NCBI RefSeq assembly: GCF_036013955.1 | Contig: NZ_CP107903.1 | Location: forward strand, 6,262,001 to 6,326,000 | Direction: 5' to 3' | Source: Streptomyces sp. NBC_00459 | Lineage (GTDB): Bacteria > Actinomycetota > Actinomycetes > Streptomycetales > Streptomycetaceae | DNA length: 64,000 nt | Shown: positions 44,575 through 53,918 of the stretch, one piece after another | Numbering within the stretch: position 1 is the first letter of the stretch | Layout: the number at the start of each line of letters is the position of its first letter | Notes under the pieces: model-generated | What the model was told of the DNA's origin: nothing | Databases searched by the model: none | Seen by the model: the letters and a program-made list of their open reading frames with translations, nothing else | Translations under genes and position numbers: made by a program

Positions 44575-45393
44575 CTACTTCAGTTTGGCCGACTGTGCCT
44601 TCACGACGGGGGCCGAGATGGCGTACGGCTTTCCGGACACGACCTTGCCGAGGTTGATCGTGGTGTACGCCGCGATGGTGTTCCCGTAGCGCACGACCTC
44701 GCCGTACGTGAAGCCGGTCGCGCCGTTCGGTTCCTCCGGTTCGCCGGTCGCGGAGAACGCCACGGACTCGTCACCGAACCCGGACGTCTTCACCGACGCG
44801 ATCTTCGTGTACTTCGTCCTGTCCGTGCTGCCGTTGACCGAGAAGCCGCCCCCGCAGCCGGCGACCGCGTCGGAGACTGCCTTCATGGCCTTCTCGGCGC
44901 CGTCACCGTCGTACGAGGAGAGCGTCAGGAAGGTCATGTCGATGTTCATGGACTCCGCGAACTCGGCCTGCCACTCCGCGTCGGAGACGTCGTCCGTGGA
45001 CTCGGAGGCGGTGTCGGTGGGCTTCTTCGCGTCCTGGGTGACCTTGCTCTGCACGACGGCCGCCTCGTCGCCGGGAGCGAAGCCCGAGACGGCGTACGCG
45101 ATCGGCGCGCAGACCTCGGCGGCGACCTTGAGGTCGCTCTTGGAGTCCCCGGCCCTGGCCTCCGCGGTGGCCGATTCCGCCTTGTAGCCGGTCACCTCGG
45201 CCGTGGTGACGAGCAGCTTCTCCAGCTCGACCTCGGTCGCGGCCTTCGCGGTCTTTCCGGCCTGCGTCGTCGCCGACGCCCCGGACTCCTTGGACTTGCC
45301 GGAGTCCTCGCCGCCACACCCCGTGATGAGGGCGAGCGCCAGTACGCCCACGGTCGTCGTGGCGCACGCGCGCACCCTCGATGATCTCTTCAT
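44575..45393 (-). CDS. Hypothetical secreted lipoprotein
   Basis: A 272-residue predicted lipoprotein: basic n-region, hydrophobic core and lipobox L-I-T-G-C with Cys26. The mature part begins with a Ser/Lys/Glu-rich linker, then a region resembling sensor-domain-type lipoproteins of actinobacteria, with a pair of Cys (about 95 and 184) that could form a disulfide. No enzymatic motif is visible. It is transcribed alone from an AT-rich upstream region of 81 bases. Confidence 0.8.
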   Translation of the reverse strand: MKRSSRVRACATTTVGVLALALITGCGGEDSGKSKESGASATTQAGKTAKAATEVELEKLLVTTAEVTGYKAESATAEARAGDSKSDLKVAAEVCAPIAYAVSGFAPGDEAAVVQSKVTQDAKKPTDTASESTDDVSDAEWQAEFAESMNIDMTFLTLSSYDGDGAEKAMKAVSDAVAGCGGGFSVNGSTDRTKYTKIASVKTSGFGDESVAFSATGEPEEPNGATGFTYGEVVRYGNTIAAYTTINLGKVVSGKPYAISAPVVKAQSAKLK

Positions 45394-45474
45394 GGGCGGA
45401 CTATGAACCGACGGTCAAATAAACGTCAAATCATTAAAGTTCCCCAAAAGCCTGCTGCCCCGCCCGGGAACCCG

Positions 45475-45882
45475 TCAGAACCCCAGTCGCTCCCGCCGCA
45501 GCGAATACACCACGAACCCGGCGCCCATACCGAGGCAGAACGTGCCGCCGACGACGTACGGCGTGGTGTTGAAGCTGCCGGTGTCGGCGAGACGGGTGCC
45601 GTCGTCGGCCGAGTCCGAGGTCGTCGTGGCCGTGGTGGCGGTCGTACTCGCACTCGTGCTCGTACGTGCACTCGCAGCCGTGCTCGTGCCCGCGGTTCTG
45701 GTGGTGCTCGTGATGGAGATCTGCCGGGTGTGGTCCGACATCGTGGACATGGACGTGTCCGCTCTGTGTCGCTGCTCCACCGACTTCTCTGCCGTCGCGT
45801 TGGCGGACGGGACGAACCACAGGGCACCCAGCAGGGTGCCCGCGGCGGTGGCGGTCAACAACGATCGACGTGCGGATGACAC
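45475..45882 (-). CDS. LAXTG-type sortase substrate surface protein
   Basis: A 135-residue secreted protein. The N-terminal signal peptide (S-S-A-R-R-S, hydrophobic core, A-N-A) is followed by a Ser/Thr/Ala-rich spacer of short repeats. A C-terminal sorting signal comprises L-A-D-T-G at 98-102, a hydrophobic helix and the basic tail L-R-R-E-R. Streptomyces class E sortases use LAXTG. The GTG at 45882 has AAGGGGAT upstream. The Thr/Ser spacer is probably glycosylated or extended through the wall. Function unknown. Confidence 0.8.
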   Translation of the reverse strand: MSSARRSLLTATAAGTLLGALWFVPSANATAEKSVEQRHRADTSMSTMSDHTRQISITSTTRTAGTSTAASARTSTSASTTATTATTTSDSADDGTRLADTGSFNTTPYVVGGTFCLGMGAGFVVYSLRRERLGF

Positions 45883-45992
45883 GGAATATCGATCCCCTTG
45901 TGGCGCTGGCGAATTGGCCGTGACCCCGATGTTAATGACAGGGGTGGGTCGTGGGAAAGTTGCGGGAGCTGTGAGCCGTACGCTCTCCGACC

Positions 45993-46346
45993 ATGAGCAC
46001 ATCAGAGACATCACGTTTTGTACGACTTCGCGTGGAACTGATCGTCGAGGTCGACGACGTGGACGCCCTGACGAAGGCAGCCCTCCAGCGGATCGCCGGC
46101 GACACCGAGATGCCGGCCGACGAGCGGGTGCACGCCGAGGACACTGTGACGGAAGACACCGCGGAGGCGCTCGCTTACCTCGTGGACCCGTTCGACCTGG
46201 TCGGCGAGGTGCCGGGGACCGAACTGGCGCAGGCCTCCTGGAGCAGCGAGGAGATCGACTACGACCCGGATTCGCCGGATTGGGATCTGGACGAGGATGA
46301 TGAGGCGGACGGCGACGAAGTGGTCGGGGAGCGGGTGGGCGGCTGA
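45993..46346 (+). CDS. Conserved-looking acidic hypothetical protein
   Basis: A 117-residue protein with a beta-rich N-terminus (F-V-R-L-R-V-E-L-I-V-E-V-D-D-V-D), a helical middle and a very acidic C-terminal tail (D-E-D-D-E-A-D-G-D-E). No signal peptide and no Cys. The ATG lacks a Shine-Dalgarno. It is followed by a terminator hairpin and is divergent from the sortase-substrate gene. Function unknown. Confidence 0.7.
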   Translation: MSTSETSRFVRLRVELIVEVDDVDALTKAALQRIAGDTEMPADERVHAEDTVTEDTAEALAYLVDPFDLVGEVPGTELAQASWSSEEIDYDPDSPDWDLDEDDEADGDEVVGERVGG

Positions 46347-46366
46347 CGCGGCTGGGGAAAAACCTG

Positions 46367-46394
46367 ACCCCGGACGGCAACCGCCGACCGGGGT
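46367..46394 (+). terminator. Hairpin after the acidic hypothetical gene
   Basis: ACCCCGG and CCGGGGT arms (46367-46373 and 46388-46394) with an inner GGC/GCC pair, flanked by AAAAACC on the left and TTTCG on the right. This is a good rho-independent-like terminator by Streptomyces standards. Confidence 0.8.
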
Positions 46395-46619
46395 TTCGTC
46401 GTCTCAGGAGAAGCAGTGACCGGCAGTGGCACCACGCGACCCGGTGGAGTACGGGATGAGCGGACAGCTCCCTGTGACCCAGGCGACGTGGTGTGACCCA
46501 CACATCGGGTGAATGTGGAACGGGGCGTACCGGTCGTAGCGTTGAGTTGAAGCGTGTTACGGGGATCTGCAGGTTCCGTACGGGGACCCTCGCTGGTTTT
46601 GGTTGGGGATTCGGCAACG

Positions 46620-47891
46620 ATGGAGAAGCGTGTGATGACGGACAGTAGGCGGCGCAAGGGTCTGATGGCCGCGTCCGCCCTGCTCGGTGGCGTGCTGGTG
46701 CTCTCTGCGTGCAGCGGAGGCGACAGCGACAGTGCCTCCAAGGGCGACAGCGGTACCGACACCTCGCAGGCCAAGGCCGACGAGGCGGCGGCCGAGAAGG
46801 CCTCCGAGGCCCAGATCAAGATCACACCCGGGGACGGCTCGAACAACGCCTCCATCAACAACGCCGCCCAGGTGGCGGTGACCAAGGGCACCCTCACGTC
46901 CGTGCAGATGACGACGGCGGACGGTACCGCGGTCGCCGGTGAGATATCTGCCGACAAGACCAGCTGGAAGCCGAGCGCCCAGCTGGAGCGCGCGACCACC
47001 TACAAGGTGGCGGCGGAGGCGAAGGACGCCGACGGCCGTGCCGCGCACGAGAACGCCTCGTTCACCACGGTCGCCGCGGCGAACAGCTTCGTCGGCTACT
47101 TCACCCCCGAGGACGGCTCGACCGTCGGTGTGGGCATGCCCGTGTCGATCAACTTCGACAAGGCGATCACGGAGAAGGCGGCCGTGCAGAAGGCCGTCAC
47201 GGTCTCCTCGACCAGCGGGCAGGAGGTCGTCTGCCACTGGTTCAACGACACCCGCATGGACTGCCGGCCCGACGACTACTGGCAGGAGAACTCCACCGTC
47301 ACGCTGAAGCTGGCGCTCGACGGAGTGGAGGGCGCGAGCGGCGTCTACGGCGTGCAGCAGAAGACGGTCACCTTCAAGATCGGCCGCAACCAGGTCTCCA
47401 TCGTCGACGCCAAGACGAAGACGATGAAGGTCATGCACAACGGCACGGTCATCAAGACCATCCCGATCTCCGCCGGTTCGCCCGAGAACAAGACGTACGA
47501 GGGCAAGATGGTGATGTCGGAGAAGTTCAAGGAGACGCGCATGAACGGCGCGACCGTGGGCTTCACCGACGACGACGGCAAGGGCGAGTACGACATCAAG
47601 GACGTGCCGCACGCCATCCGGCTGACCACCTCCGGCACCTTCGTGCACGGCAACTACTGGAGCTCCGACGGCACCTTCGGCAGCGCCAACGTCAGCCACG
47701 GCTGCGTCGGCCTGAACGACACCAAGGGCGCCAACGACAAGAACTCCGCGGGCTACTGGTTCTACGAGCACTCGATCATCGGTGACGTCGTCGACGTCCG
47801 GAACACCGGCGACAAGACCGTCGACCCGGCCAACGGTCTCAACGGCTGGAACCTGAACTGGGCGGACTGGAAGGCCGGTTCGGCCGTCTGA
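46620..47891 (+). CDS. L,D-transpeptidase lipoprotein
   Basis: A 423-residue lipoprotein (lipobox L-S-A-C near residue 25) with an acidic linker, two Ig-like domains (about 60-240) and a YkuD catalytic domain (about 250-380). The catalytic motif is H-G-x-N then S-H-G-C-V-G-L with Cys362, plus a C-terminal Trp-rich extension. It forms 3-3 peptidoglycan cross-links, which are abundant in Streptomyces. ATG 46620 is used; ATG 46635 is also possible. It is followed by a strong hairpin. Confidence 0.92.
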   Translation: MEKRVMTDSRRRKGLMAASALLGGVLVLSACSGGDSDSASKGDSGTDTSQAKADEAAAEKASEAQIKITPGDGSNNASINNAAQVAVTKGTLTSVQMTTADGTAVAGEISADKTSWKPSAQLERATTYKVAAEAKDADGRAAHENASFTTVAAANSFVGYFTPEDGSTVGVGMPVSINFDKAITEKAAVQKAVTVSSTSGQEVVCHWFNDTRMDCRPDDYWQENSTVTLKLALDGVEGASGVYGVQQKTVTFKIGRNQVSIVDAKTKTMKVMHNGTVIKTIPISAGSPENKTYEGKMVMSEKFKETRMNGATVGFTDDDGKGEYDIKDVPHAIRLTTSGTFVHGNYWSSDGTFGSANVSHGCVGLNDTKGANDKNSAGYWFYEHSIIGDVVDVRNTGDKTVDPANGLNGWNLNWADWKAGSAV

Positions 47892-47913
47892 TCCTCAAGC
47901 AGCTCACAGCTTT

Positions 47914-47941
47914 CCGATGCCGCCCCCAGGGGCGGCATCGG
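47914..47941. terminator. Hairpin downstream of the L,D-transpeptidase gene
   Basis: CCGATGCCGCCCC (47914-47926) pairs with GGGGCGGCATCGG (47929-47941) and is followed by TGTTT. The tip is tight, so the terminal pairs probably stay open. Confidence 0.87.
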
Positions 47942-48037
47942 TGTTTGCCGGGACTTTCCTTGGCTGATCACAGCCTTCTCATGCATCTCTTATGCAGGAC
48001 TTATCCCGCCATCACGCGCTGTACCTAGCTTGCGGCC

Positions 48038-49525
48038 ATGTTCTTCACCTACCTGAGGCGCGAACTGCGCCGCCGCCGTAAAGCGGCTCTCGTCGTCGCC
48101 TCCGGGCTCGCGCTCGGCATCGCCCTGGTCATCGTGGTCACCTCGGTGTCCTCGGGCATGTCGAAGGCGCAGGACAAGGTCCTGGAGTCGCTGTACGGCC
48201 TCGGTACCGACATGACCGTCACCAAGGCCGCCGCGGCCCAGACCGGCACCGGTGACACACAGCGCCGACGCTTCCAGTTCGACGCGCGGCCCGACGGCGA
48301 TGACTCCGCCGCGGAACAGAGCAGCGACCGGGTGATGGTTCAGGGCTTCCAGACCCTGGCGGCCTCCACGGTCACCAAGGTCGGTACGCAGAAGGGTGTC
48401 TCGGACGCCGTCGGCGGGCTGAGCCTTCAAGTCATCAAGGTCAGCGGCCAGTTCCGCCAGGGCCAGTTCCAGCAGGACCAGCAGGCCAACGGCGGCAACC
48501 AGGGCGGACGCCCCGGCGGCAACTCGACGGCCGCGCCCCAGGGGCGCGTCGAAGGCGGTGGCGCCGAGTTCGACGTCAACAACTACTCGGTGTACGGCAC
48601 CGACGTCACCAAGCCGGCCCTCGGCCCGCTGACCTCCTCGAAGATCACCAGCGGCCGTACGTTCACGACCTCCGAGACCGACGCCAAGGTCGTGGTCGTC
48701 GACGCCTCCTACGCCAAGGAGAAGAAGCTCAAGGTCGGCAGCACGGTCACCATCAAGAGCGTCAAGTACAAGGCCATCGGCATCGCGACCCCCGAGAGCG
48801 GCGACGCGGCGGCCAACCTCTACATCCCGCTGAAGCAGGCCCAGACCCTCAGCGACTCCAAGGACAAGGTCACCACGATCTACGTCCAGGCGACCGACTC
48901 CCAGCAGATCAGCGCGGTCAAGTCGACGATCCAGAAGAACATCTCGGGTACGACCGTCACGACGTCCGCCGATCTCGCCGACACCGTCTCCGGGTCCCTG
49001 TCCACCGCCTCCGACCTGGCCTCCAACGTCGGCAAGTGGCTGTCCATCGCGGTGCTCGTGGCTGCCTTCCTGGTCGCGGGCCTGCTCACCTCCTCGGCGG
49101 TCTCCCGCCGGGTGCGCGAGTTCGGCACGCTGAAGGCGCTCGGCTGGAAGTCGGGCCGGGTCACCCGGCAGGTCGTCGGCGAGGCTGTCGTCAACGGGCT
49201 GGTGGGCGGCGCCCTCGGTATCGCGCTGGGCCTCGCAGGTGCGTACGTCGTCACCGCGATCAGCCCCGAACTCCAGGCGGAGGTGGGCAGTTCGGGCGGT
49301 AACGGCGGTCCCGGCGGAGGCGGTGGCTTCCCCGGCGGTGGCGGCGGCTTCGGCCGACAGGCCGCGACCAAGGCCCTGACGGTCGCGCTCACCGCGCCCG
49401 TCGCGCTCTCCACCATCGTCCTCGCGGTCGGCCTCGCCGTCGCCGGCGGCCTGATCGCCGGCGCCTTCGGCGGGTGGCGCGCGTCCCGCCTGCGCCCGGC
49501 GGACGCGCTGAGGCGAGTCGAGTAG
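48038..49525 (+). CDS. MacB/FtsX-type ABC transporter permease
   Basis: A 495-residue permease: one N-terminal membrane helix (about 18-40), a large extracytoplasmic MacB-PCD-like domain (about 45-320) and three C-terminal helices (about 335-355, 385-410, 455-480) of the FtsX fold. Two low-complexity insertions stand out. One is Gln/Asn/Gly-rich around 140-180, in the periplasmic-type domain. The other is a Gly/Phe/Pro-rich loop around 420-445. Its partner ATPase starts 66 bases downstream. Likely an exporter or envelope mechanotransmission complex; cargo unknown. Confidence 0.9.
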   Translation: MFFTYLRRELRRRRKAALVVASGLALGIALVIVVTSVSSGMSKAQDKVLESLYGLGTDMTVTKAAAAQTGTGDTQRRRFQFDARPDGDDSAAEQSSDRVMVQGFQTLAASTVTKVGTQKGVSDAVGGLSLQVIKVSGQFRQGQFQQDQQANGGNQGGRPGGNSTAAPQGRVEGGGAEFDVNNYSVYGTDVTKPALGPLTSSKITSGRTFTTSETDAKVVVVDASYAKEKKLKVGSTVTIKSVKYKAIGIATPESGDAAANLYIPLKQAQTLSDSKDKVTTIYVQATDSQQISAVKSTIQKNISGTTVTTSADLADTVSGSLSTASDLASNVGKWLSIAVLVAAFLVAGLLTSSAVSRRVREFGTLKALGWKSGRVTRQVVGEAVVNGLVGGALGIALGLAGAYVVTAISPELQAEVGSSGGNGGPGGGGGFPGGGGGFGRQAATKALTVALTAPVALSTIVLAVGLAVAGGLIAGAFGGWRASRLRPADALRRVE

Positions 49526-49591
49526 CGCGGGGGTTCGGCCGCAGCCGACAAACGACGACGCACCACCCCGAACCTCACCCAGGAGTCACCC

Positions 49592-50275
49592 ATGTACGAA
49601 CTCAAGGGCGTAACCAAGCGCTACACCCGAGGCAAGGAAACCGTCGACGCCCTCGCCGGAATCGACCTCACCATCGCCGACGGCGACCGCCTGGTCATCC
49701 AGGGCCCCACCGGCGGCGGCAAGTCCACGCTGCTGCAAATGCTCGGCGGTCTCGACCGTCCCACCGGCGGCAGTATCGACCTCGACGGCACAGATCTCGC
49801 CAAACTGTCCGAGACCAGGCTCACCAAAGTCCGCAGCGAGAACATCGGCTTCGTCTTCCAGAGTTTCAATCTCATTCCGACTTTGTCGGCCCAGGAAAAT
49901 GTCGAGACCGCTCTCGTACCACTCGGTGTGAAGGGCCGAGAACGGCGTGAACGGGCCGCCGAGGCGCTCAAGTCGGTGGGGCTCGGGGAGCGGCTCGGAC
50001 ATCTGCCGGGGGAGATGTCCGGCGGCCAGCAGCAGCGCGTCGCCATCGCCCGTGCGCTGGTCAAGCAGCCGAAGGTGCTGCTCGCCGACGAGCCCACCGG
50101 GAACCTCGACGAGTCGATGCGCGACGAGATCATGGACGTACTCGAAACCATGTGGAAGGAACTCGGGCTCACTTTCATCATGGTCACGCACGATTCGGCG
50201 ATCGCGAAGAAAGCCCCGCGGCTGGCGATCATCCGCAAGGGGAAGATCACCGTCAAGGAGAACGCCGGTTCGTAG
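49592..50275 (+). CDS. ABC transporter ATP-binding protein (LolD/MacB type)
   Basis: A 227-residue ATPase. Walker A is G-P-T-G-G-G-K-S at 38-45, the Q-loop is F-Q-S-F-N-L-I-P-T-L near 90, the signature is M-S-G-G-Q-Q-Q-R near 142-149, Walker B is V-L-L-A-D-E-P-T-G-N-L-D, and the switch His is in V-T-H-D. The T-G-N-L-D after Walker B is typical of the LolD/MacB class and fits the FtsX-like permease upstream. AGGAG at 7 bases precedes the ATG. The Q-loop codons (about 49855-49905) are unusually AT-rich for this genome. Confidence 0.94.
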   Translation: MYELKGVTKRYTRGKETVDALAGIDLTIADGDRLVIQGPTGGGKSTLLQMLGGLDRPTGGSIDLDGTDLAKLSETRLTKVRSENIGFVFQSFNLIPTLSAQENVETALVPLGVKGRERRERAAEALKSVGLGERLGHLPGEMSGGQQQRVAIARALVKQPKVLLADEPTGNLDESMRDEIMDVLETMWKELGLTFIMVTHDSAIAKKAPRLAIIRKGKITVKENAGS

Positions 50276-50467
50276 GGTCCTTGGGTTCCGCAAGATTTCG
50301 TAACTGGCTCGTAACAGCCAACGCGCGCAATCGTCCAGTCTATTGAGCGGCTGATCACCCCTCGGCATAATTCACGGTCGGGGGGTGTGCGCGCATGCGT
50401 ACGGGACTCCCCTCGGCCGGGTGAACGGGGAAACTGCCCGGCACTTCAGCCAGCTCCAGGGGGAGAC

Positions 50468-53400
50468 TTGCGCACAGAAGTGAAAAGAGCATGGGCGGCA
50501 ACCGTGGCCACGGCGGCGGCGGTTGCCCTCGCGGCGGGCATGACCGGCCCGGCGTCCGCGAAGGCCGACGTGCAGGCGGAGCAGCAGCGTGTGACCGACG
50601 CCGCCCAGAAGCTCAAGCCCACGCACCGCATCACACTGATCACCGGTGACCGTGTCGCCGTCGACGCCAAGGGCCGCGTCGTCGGCCTGGAGCGGGCGGC
50701 GGGCCGCGACAAGATACCCGTACAGATCCGCAAGTCCGACGGGCACACGTTCGTCGTCCCGGCCGACGCGGCCCGGCTGGTGTCGAGCGGCAAACTCGAC
50801 CAACGACTGTTCGACGTAACGGAGTTGAACAAGGCGGCGACCCGCAGGTCCCAGCAGAAGGGACTGAAGGTCATCGTCGGCTACACGGGGGCGGCGACCG
50901 CCACCAAGGCCGATGTCCGCGACGCGGGCACCCTCCGTCAGACGCTGAAGTCCCTGAACGCGGACGCTGTACAGACCCCGCAGAAGGACACTCCCGAACT
51001 CTGGGACGCGGTGACCAACGGCGACAGGACCGCCGCCGGGATCGCGCACGTCTGGCTCGACGGCACCCGTAGGGCCAGCCTCGACAAGTCCGTGCCGCAG
51101 ATCGGCGCGCCGAAGGCGTGGGCGGCCGGTTACGACGGCAAGGGCGTCAAGATCGCCGTCCTGGACACGGGCGTCGACGCGACCCACCCGGACCTCAAGG
51201 ACCAGGTGATCGCGGCCAAGAACTTCTCCGCGGCCACGAGCGCCACCGACAAGTTCGGTCACGGCACGCACGTCGCGTCCATCGCGGCGGGCACCGGGGC
51301 CAAGTCGGGCGGCAAGTACAAGGGCGTCGCGCCCGGCGCCAAGATCCTCAACGGCAAGGTCCTGGACGACAACGGCGGCGGCGACGACTCCGGCATCATC
51401 GCCGGCATGGAGTGGGCGGCCGAGCAGGGCGCCCAGGTCGTCAACCTCAGCCTCGGCGGCCAGGACACCCCCGAGGTGGACCCGCTGGAGGCGACGGTCA
51501 ACAAGCTGTCCGCCGAGAAGGGCATCCTCTTCGCGATCGCGGCGGGCAACTCCGGTCCGGAGTCGATCAGTTCGCCGGGCAGCGCCGACAAGGCGCTCAC
51601 CGTCGGCTCGGTCGACGAAAAGGACCTGCTGGCCGACACCTCCAGCACCGGCCCGCGCATCGGCGACGGCGCCATCAAGCCGGACGTGACCGCGCCCGGC
51701 GTGGACATCACGGCCGCCTCCGCCAAGGGCAGTCTCATCGAGACGGAGGTCGGCGAGAAGCCGGCCGGCTACCTCACCCTCTCGGGTACGTCGATGGCGA
51801 CCCCGCATGTGGCGGGCGCGGCGGCGATCCTCAAGCAGGAGCACCCGGACTGGACGTACGCCGAGATCAAGGGCGCGCTCACCGGGTCCGCGAAGGGCGG
51901 CAAGTACACGCCGTTCCAGCAGGGTTCGGGCCGTATCCAGGTCGACAAGGCCATCAGGCAGACCGTGATCGCCGACCCCGCGTCGGTGAGCTTCGGCACG
52001 CAGCAGTGGCCGCACACCGACGACACCCCGGTCACCAAGCAGCTGACGTACCGCAACCTCGGCACGGCCGAGGTCACGCTGAAGCTGACGGCGACCGCGA
52101 CCAACCCGAAGGGCCAGGCCGCTCCGGCCGGCTTCTTCAAGCTGGCCGCGACGACCCTGAAGGTCCCGGCGAACGGCAGCGCCTCGGTCGGCTACACCGT
52201 CAACACCAAGCTGGGCGGCACCCTCGACGGCGCGTACTCCTCGTACGTGACGGCGACGGCCGGTGCCCAGACCGTCCGTACGGGGGCCGCGGTCAACCGT
52301 GAGGCCGAGTCGTACGACGTCACGATCAAGCACATCGACAAGGCCGGTCGGCCGACGGGCGACTACAACACGATCCTCCTCGGCTACGCGGGCCTGGGCG
52401 CCGACCGCGGTTACCAGGTCCCGACGTCCGCCACCGGCACCACGACCATGCGGCTGCCCAAGGGCACGTACCTGCTGGACGGGTGGATCGCCAAGGACTT
52501 CACCAAGCCCGACCTGGGCGGTGAGGGCCTCGACTGGGTGGTCCAGCCGAAGCTGGCGGTCACCAAGAACACCTCGGTGACGATCGACGCCCGCACCACC
52601 AAGGCGCCGGACATCACGGTGCCGGACGCCGCCGCCAAGCCGCTGACCGCCACGGTCAACTACCTGTACGCCGTGCCGGGCATCAGTATCGGCGTGAGCC
52701 TCGACTCCTTCGCGAACATTCGGATGGCCCACCTCGGCGCGGAGGTCACCGGCCTCTCGCAGACCTGGTTCGGCCAGTTCACCAAGGGCGCGGGCGCGGA
52801 GTACGACGCGATCACCACCGCCAAGGTCAAGAAGATCCAGGGCGACAAGGTCCGCCACTTCAAGGCGAGCGAGTTCGCCACGGTGTCGAACCGGCTCGGC
52901 GGCGGAGCGCCCGACAAGACCGGCGCCCTCGGCGTGATCGCCTTCCTGCCCGAGGACTTCGCCTTCGGCGCACTGGTCGAGCAGGCACTGCCGGGCACGC
53001 GTACGACGTACATGTCCACGGGCGACAAGGTCCAGTGGCTGTTCGACTTCGCCCAGTTCAAGGGCAAGGACGCACAGGGCTTCCCGATCCCCGAGGCCTA
53101 CTACACGCTCGGTATGGCGCAGACGCTGAAGGCGGGCGGCACGTACGCGCGCACCTTCAACACCGCGGTCTTCGGACCCCGGCTGCTTCCGGACTACGGC
53201 ATCTTCCGTGACGGCAACTACCTCTACGGTGTGGTGCCGCTGTTCGCCGACGGTGCGGGCCACCCCGGCTCGTCCGACTTCACGTCGGTGACGACGACCC
53301 TCTACCGCAACGGCCAGAAGATCGGCACGAACGCCGACCCGCTGTTCGGCGAGGCGTTCACGGTTCCGGCGGGCGACGCCGCGTACAAGCTGACCACGTC

Positions 53401-53797
53401 GGTCAAGCGCAGCGTCAAGGTCGCCCAGGCGTCCACGCGGATCGACGCGAGCTGGACGTTCCGGTCGAAGAAGCCGGGGGAGGACGGGGCCCAGCTCCCG
53501 GCGTCCTCGGTCCGCTTCAACGCGCCGGTCGGCCTGGACAACAAGGTCGCGGCCGGTACGAAGGTCACGTTCCCGGTCGTCGTCGAGGGCTCGGCGCGCG
53601 GCAGCAACCTGAAGTCGCTGTCGGTGTACGCGTCGTACGACTACGGCAAGACCTGGAAGAAGCTGACGGTGAAGAACGGGAAGGTCACCGTCGTGAACCC
53701 GGCGAAGGGGGCGGCGATCTCCTTCCACGCGAAGATCAGCGACAAGAAGAACAACAAGTCGACGATCTCGATCTACAACGCGTACTACGGCAAGTAG
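50468..53797 (+). CDS. Large secreted subtilisin-family (S8) serine protease
   Basis: A 1109-residue secreted protease. The signal peptide (K-R-A-W, Ala-rich core, A-S-A) is followed by a propeptide region (about 35-200) and a subtilase domain (about 215-500). The triad is intact: Asp233 in V-L-D-T-G-V, His265 in G-H-G-T-H-V and Ser442 in G-T-S-M-A-T-P; the oxyanion Asn is in A-A-G-N-S-G. Some 600 residues of beta-rich C-terminal domains follow. The start is probably TTG 50468 behind a GGGGG run; GTG 50480 is an alternative. Role: extracellular protein degradation. Confidence 0.92.
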   Translation: MRTEVKRAWAATVATAAAVALAAGMTGPASAKADVQAEQQRVTDAAQKLKPTHRITLITGDRVAVDAKGRVVGLERAAGRDKIPVQIRKSDGHTFVVPADAARLVSSGKLDQRLFDVTELNKAATRRSQQKGLKVIVGYTGAATATKADVRDAGTLRQTLKSLNADAVQTPQKDTPELWDAVTNGDRTAAGIAHVWLDGTRRASLDKSVPQIGAPKAWAAGYDGKGVKIAVLDTGVDATHPDLKDQVIAAKNFSAATSATDKFGHGTHVASIAAGTGAKSGGKYKGVAPGAKILNGKVLDDNGGGDDSGIIAGMEWAAEQGAQVVNLSLGGQDTPEVDPLEATVNKLSAEKGILFAIAAGNSGPESISSPGSADKALTVGSVDEKDLLADTSSTGPRIGDGAIKPDVTAPGVDITAASAKGSLIETEVGEKPAGYLTLSGTSMATPHVAGAAAILKQEHPDWTYAEIKGALTGSAKGGKYTPFQQGSGRIQVDKAIRQTVIADPASVSFGTQQWPHTDDTPVTKQLTYRNLGTAEVTLKLTATATNPKGQAAPAGFFKLAATTLKVPANGSASVGYTVNTKLGGTLDGAYSSYVTATAGAQTVRTGAAVNREAESYDVTIKHIDKAGRPTGDYNTILLGYAGLGADRGYQVPTSATGTTTMRLPKGTYLLDGWIAKDFTKPDLGGEGLDWVVQPKLAVTKNTSVTIDARTTKAPDITVPDAAAKPLTATVNYLYAVPGISIGVSLDSFANIRMAHLGAEVTGLSQTWFGQFTKGAGAEYDAITTAKVKKIQGDKVRHFKASEFATVSNRLGGGAPDKTGALGVIAFLPEDFAFGALVEQALPGTRTTYMSTGDKVQWLFDFAQFKGKDAQGFPIPEAYYTLGMAQTLKAGGTYARTFNTAVFGPRLLPDYGIFRDGNYLYGVVPLFADGAGHPGSSDFTSVTTTLYRNGQKIGTNADPLFGEAFTVPAGDAAYKLTTSVKRSVKVAQASTRIDASWTFRSKKPGEDGAQLPASSVRFNAPVGLDNKVAAGTKVTFPVVVEGSARGSNLKSLSVYASYDYGKTWKKLTVKNGKVTVVNPAKGAAISFHAKISDKKNNKSTISIYNAYYGK

Positions 53798-53865
53798 GTC
53801 GCCCAAGTCGCCTTTGACGCAGGCGTTGACTCAGATGTCGACGTAGGTGTCGGCGTAGATGTCGG

Positions 53866-53904
53866 CGGACGGCCGGTCGGGGATTCCCCCCGACCGGCCG
53901 TCCG
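53866..53904. terminator. Perfect 17-bp hairpin between convergent genes
   Basis: CGGACGGCCGGTCGGGG (53866-53882) pairs with 53888-53904 across a 5-nt loop. Just before it are imperfect tandem repeats of GATGTCGGCGTA type (about 53833-53865). Confidence 0.9.
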
Positions 53905-53918
53905 TGCGTTTCGGCCCT

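Noticed and set aside
45542..46300. Plus-strand frame with Val/Ala-rich hydrophobic runs opposite the sortase-substrate gene
   Set aside because: The minus strand gives a coherent signal peptide, LAXTG signal and ribosome-binding site; the plus frame is its reflection and also overlaps the acidic hypothetical gene.
50372..53806. A 1144-codon open frame antisense to the subtilase gene
   Set aside because: It mirrors the high-GC third-position bias of the protease, has no recognisable domain and is Arg/Gly/Val-rich low-quality protein. The sense frame has a signal peptide and an intact catalytic triad.
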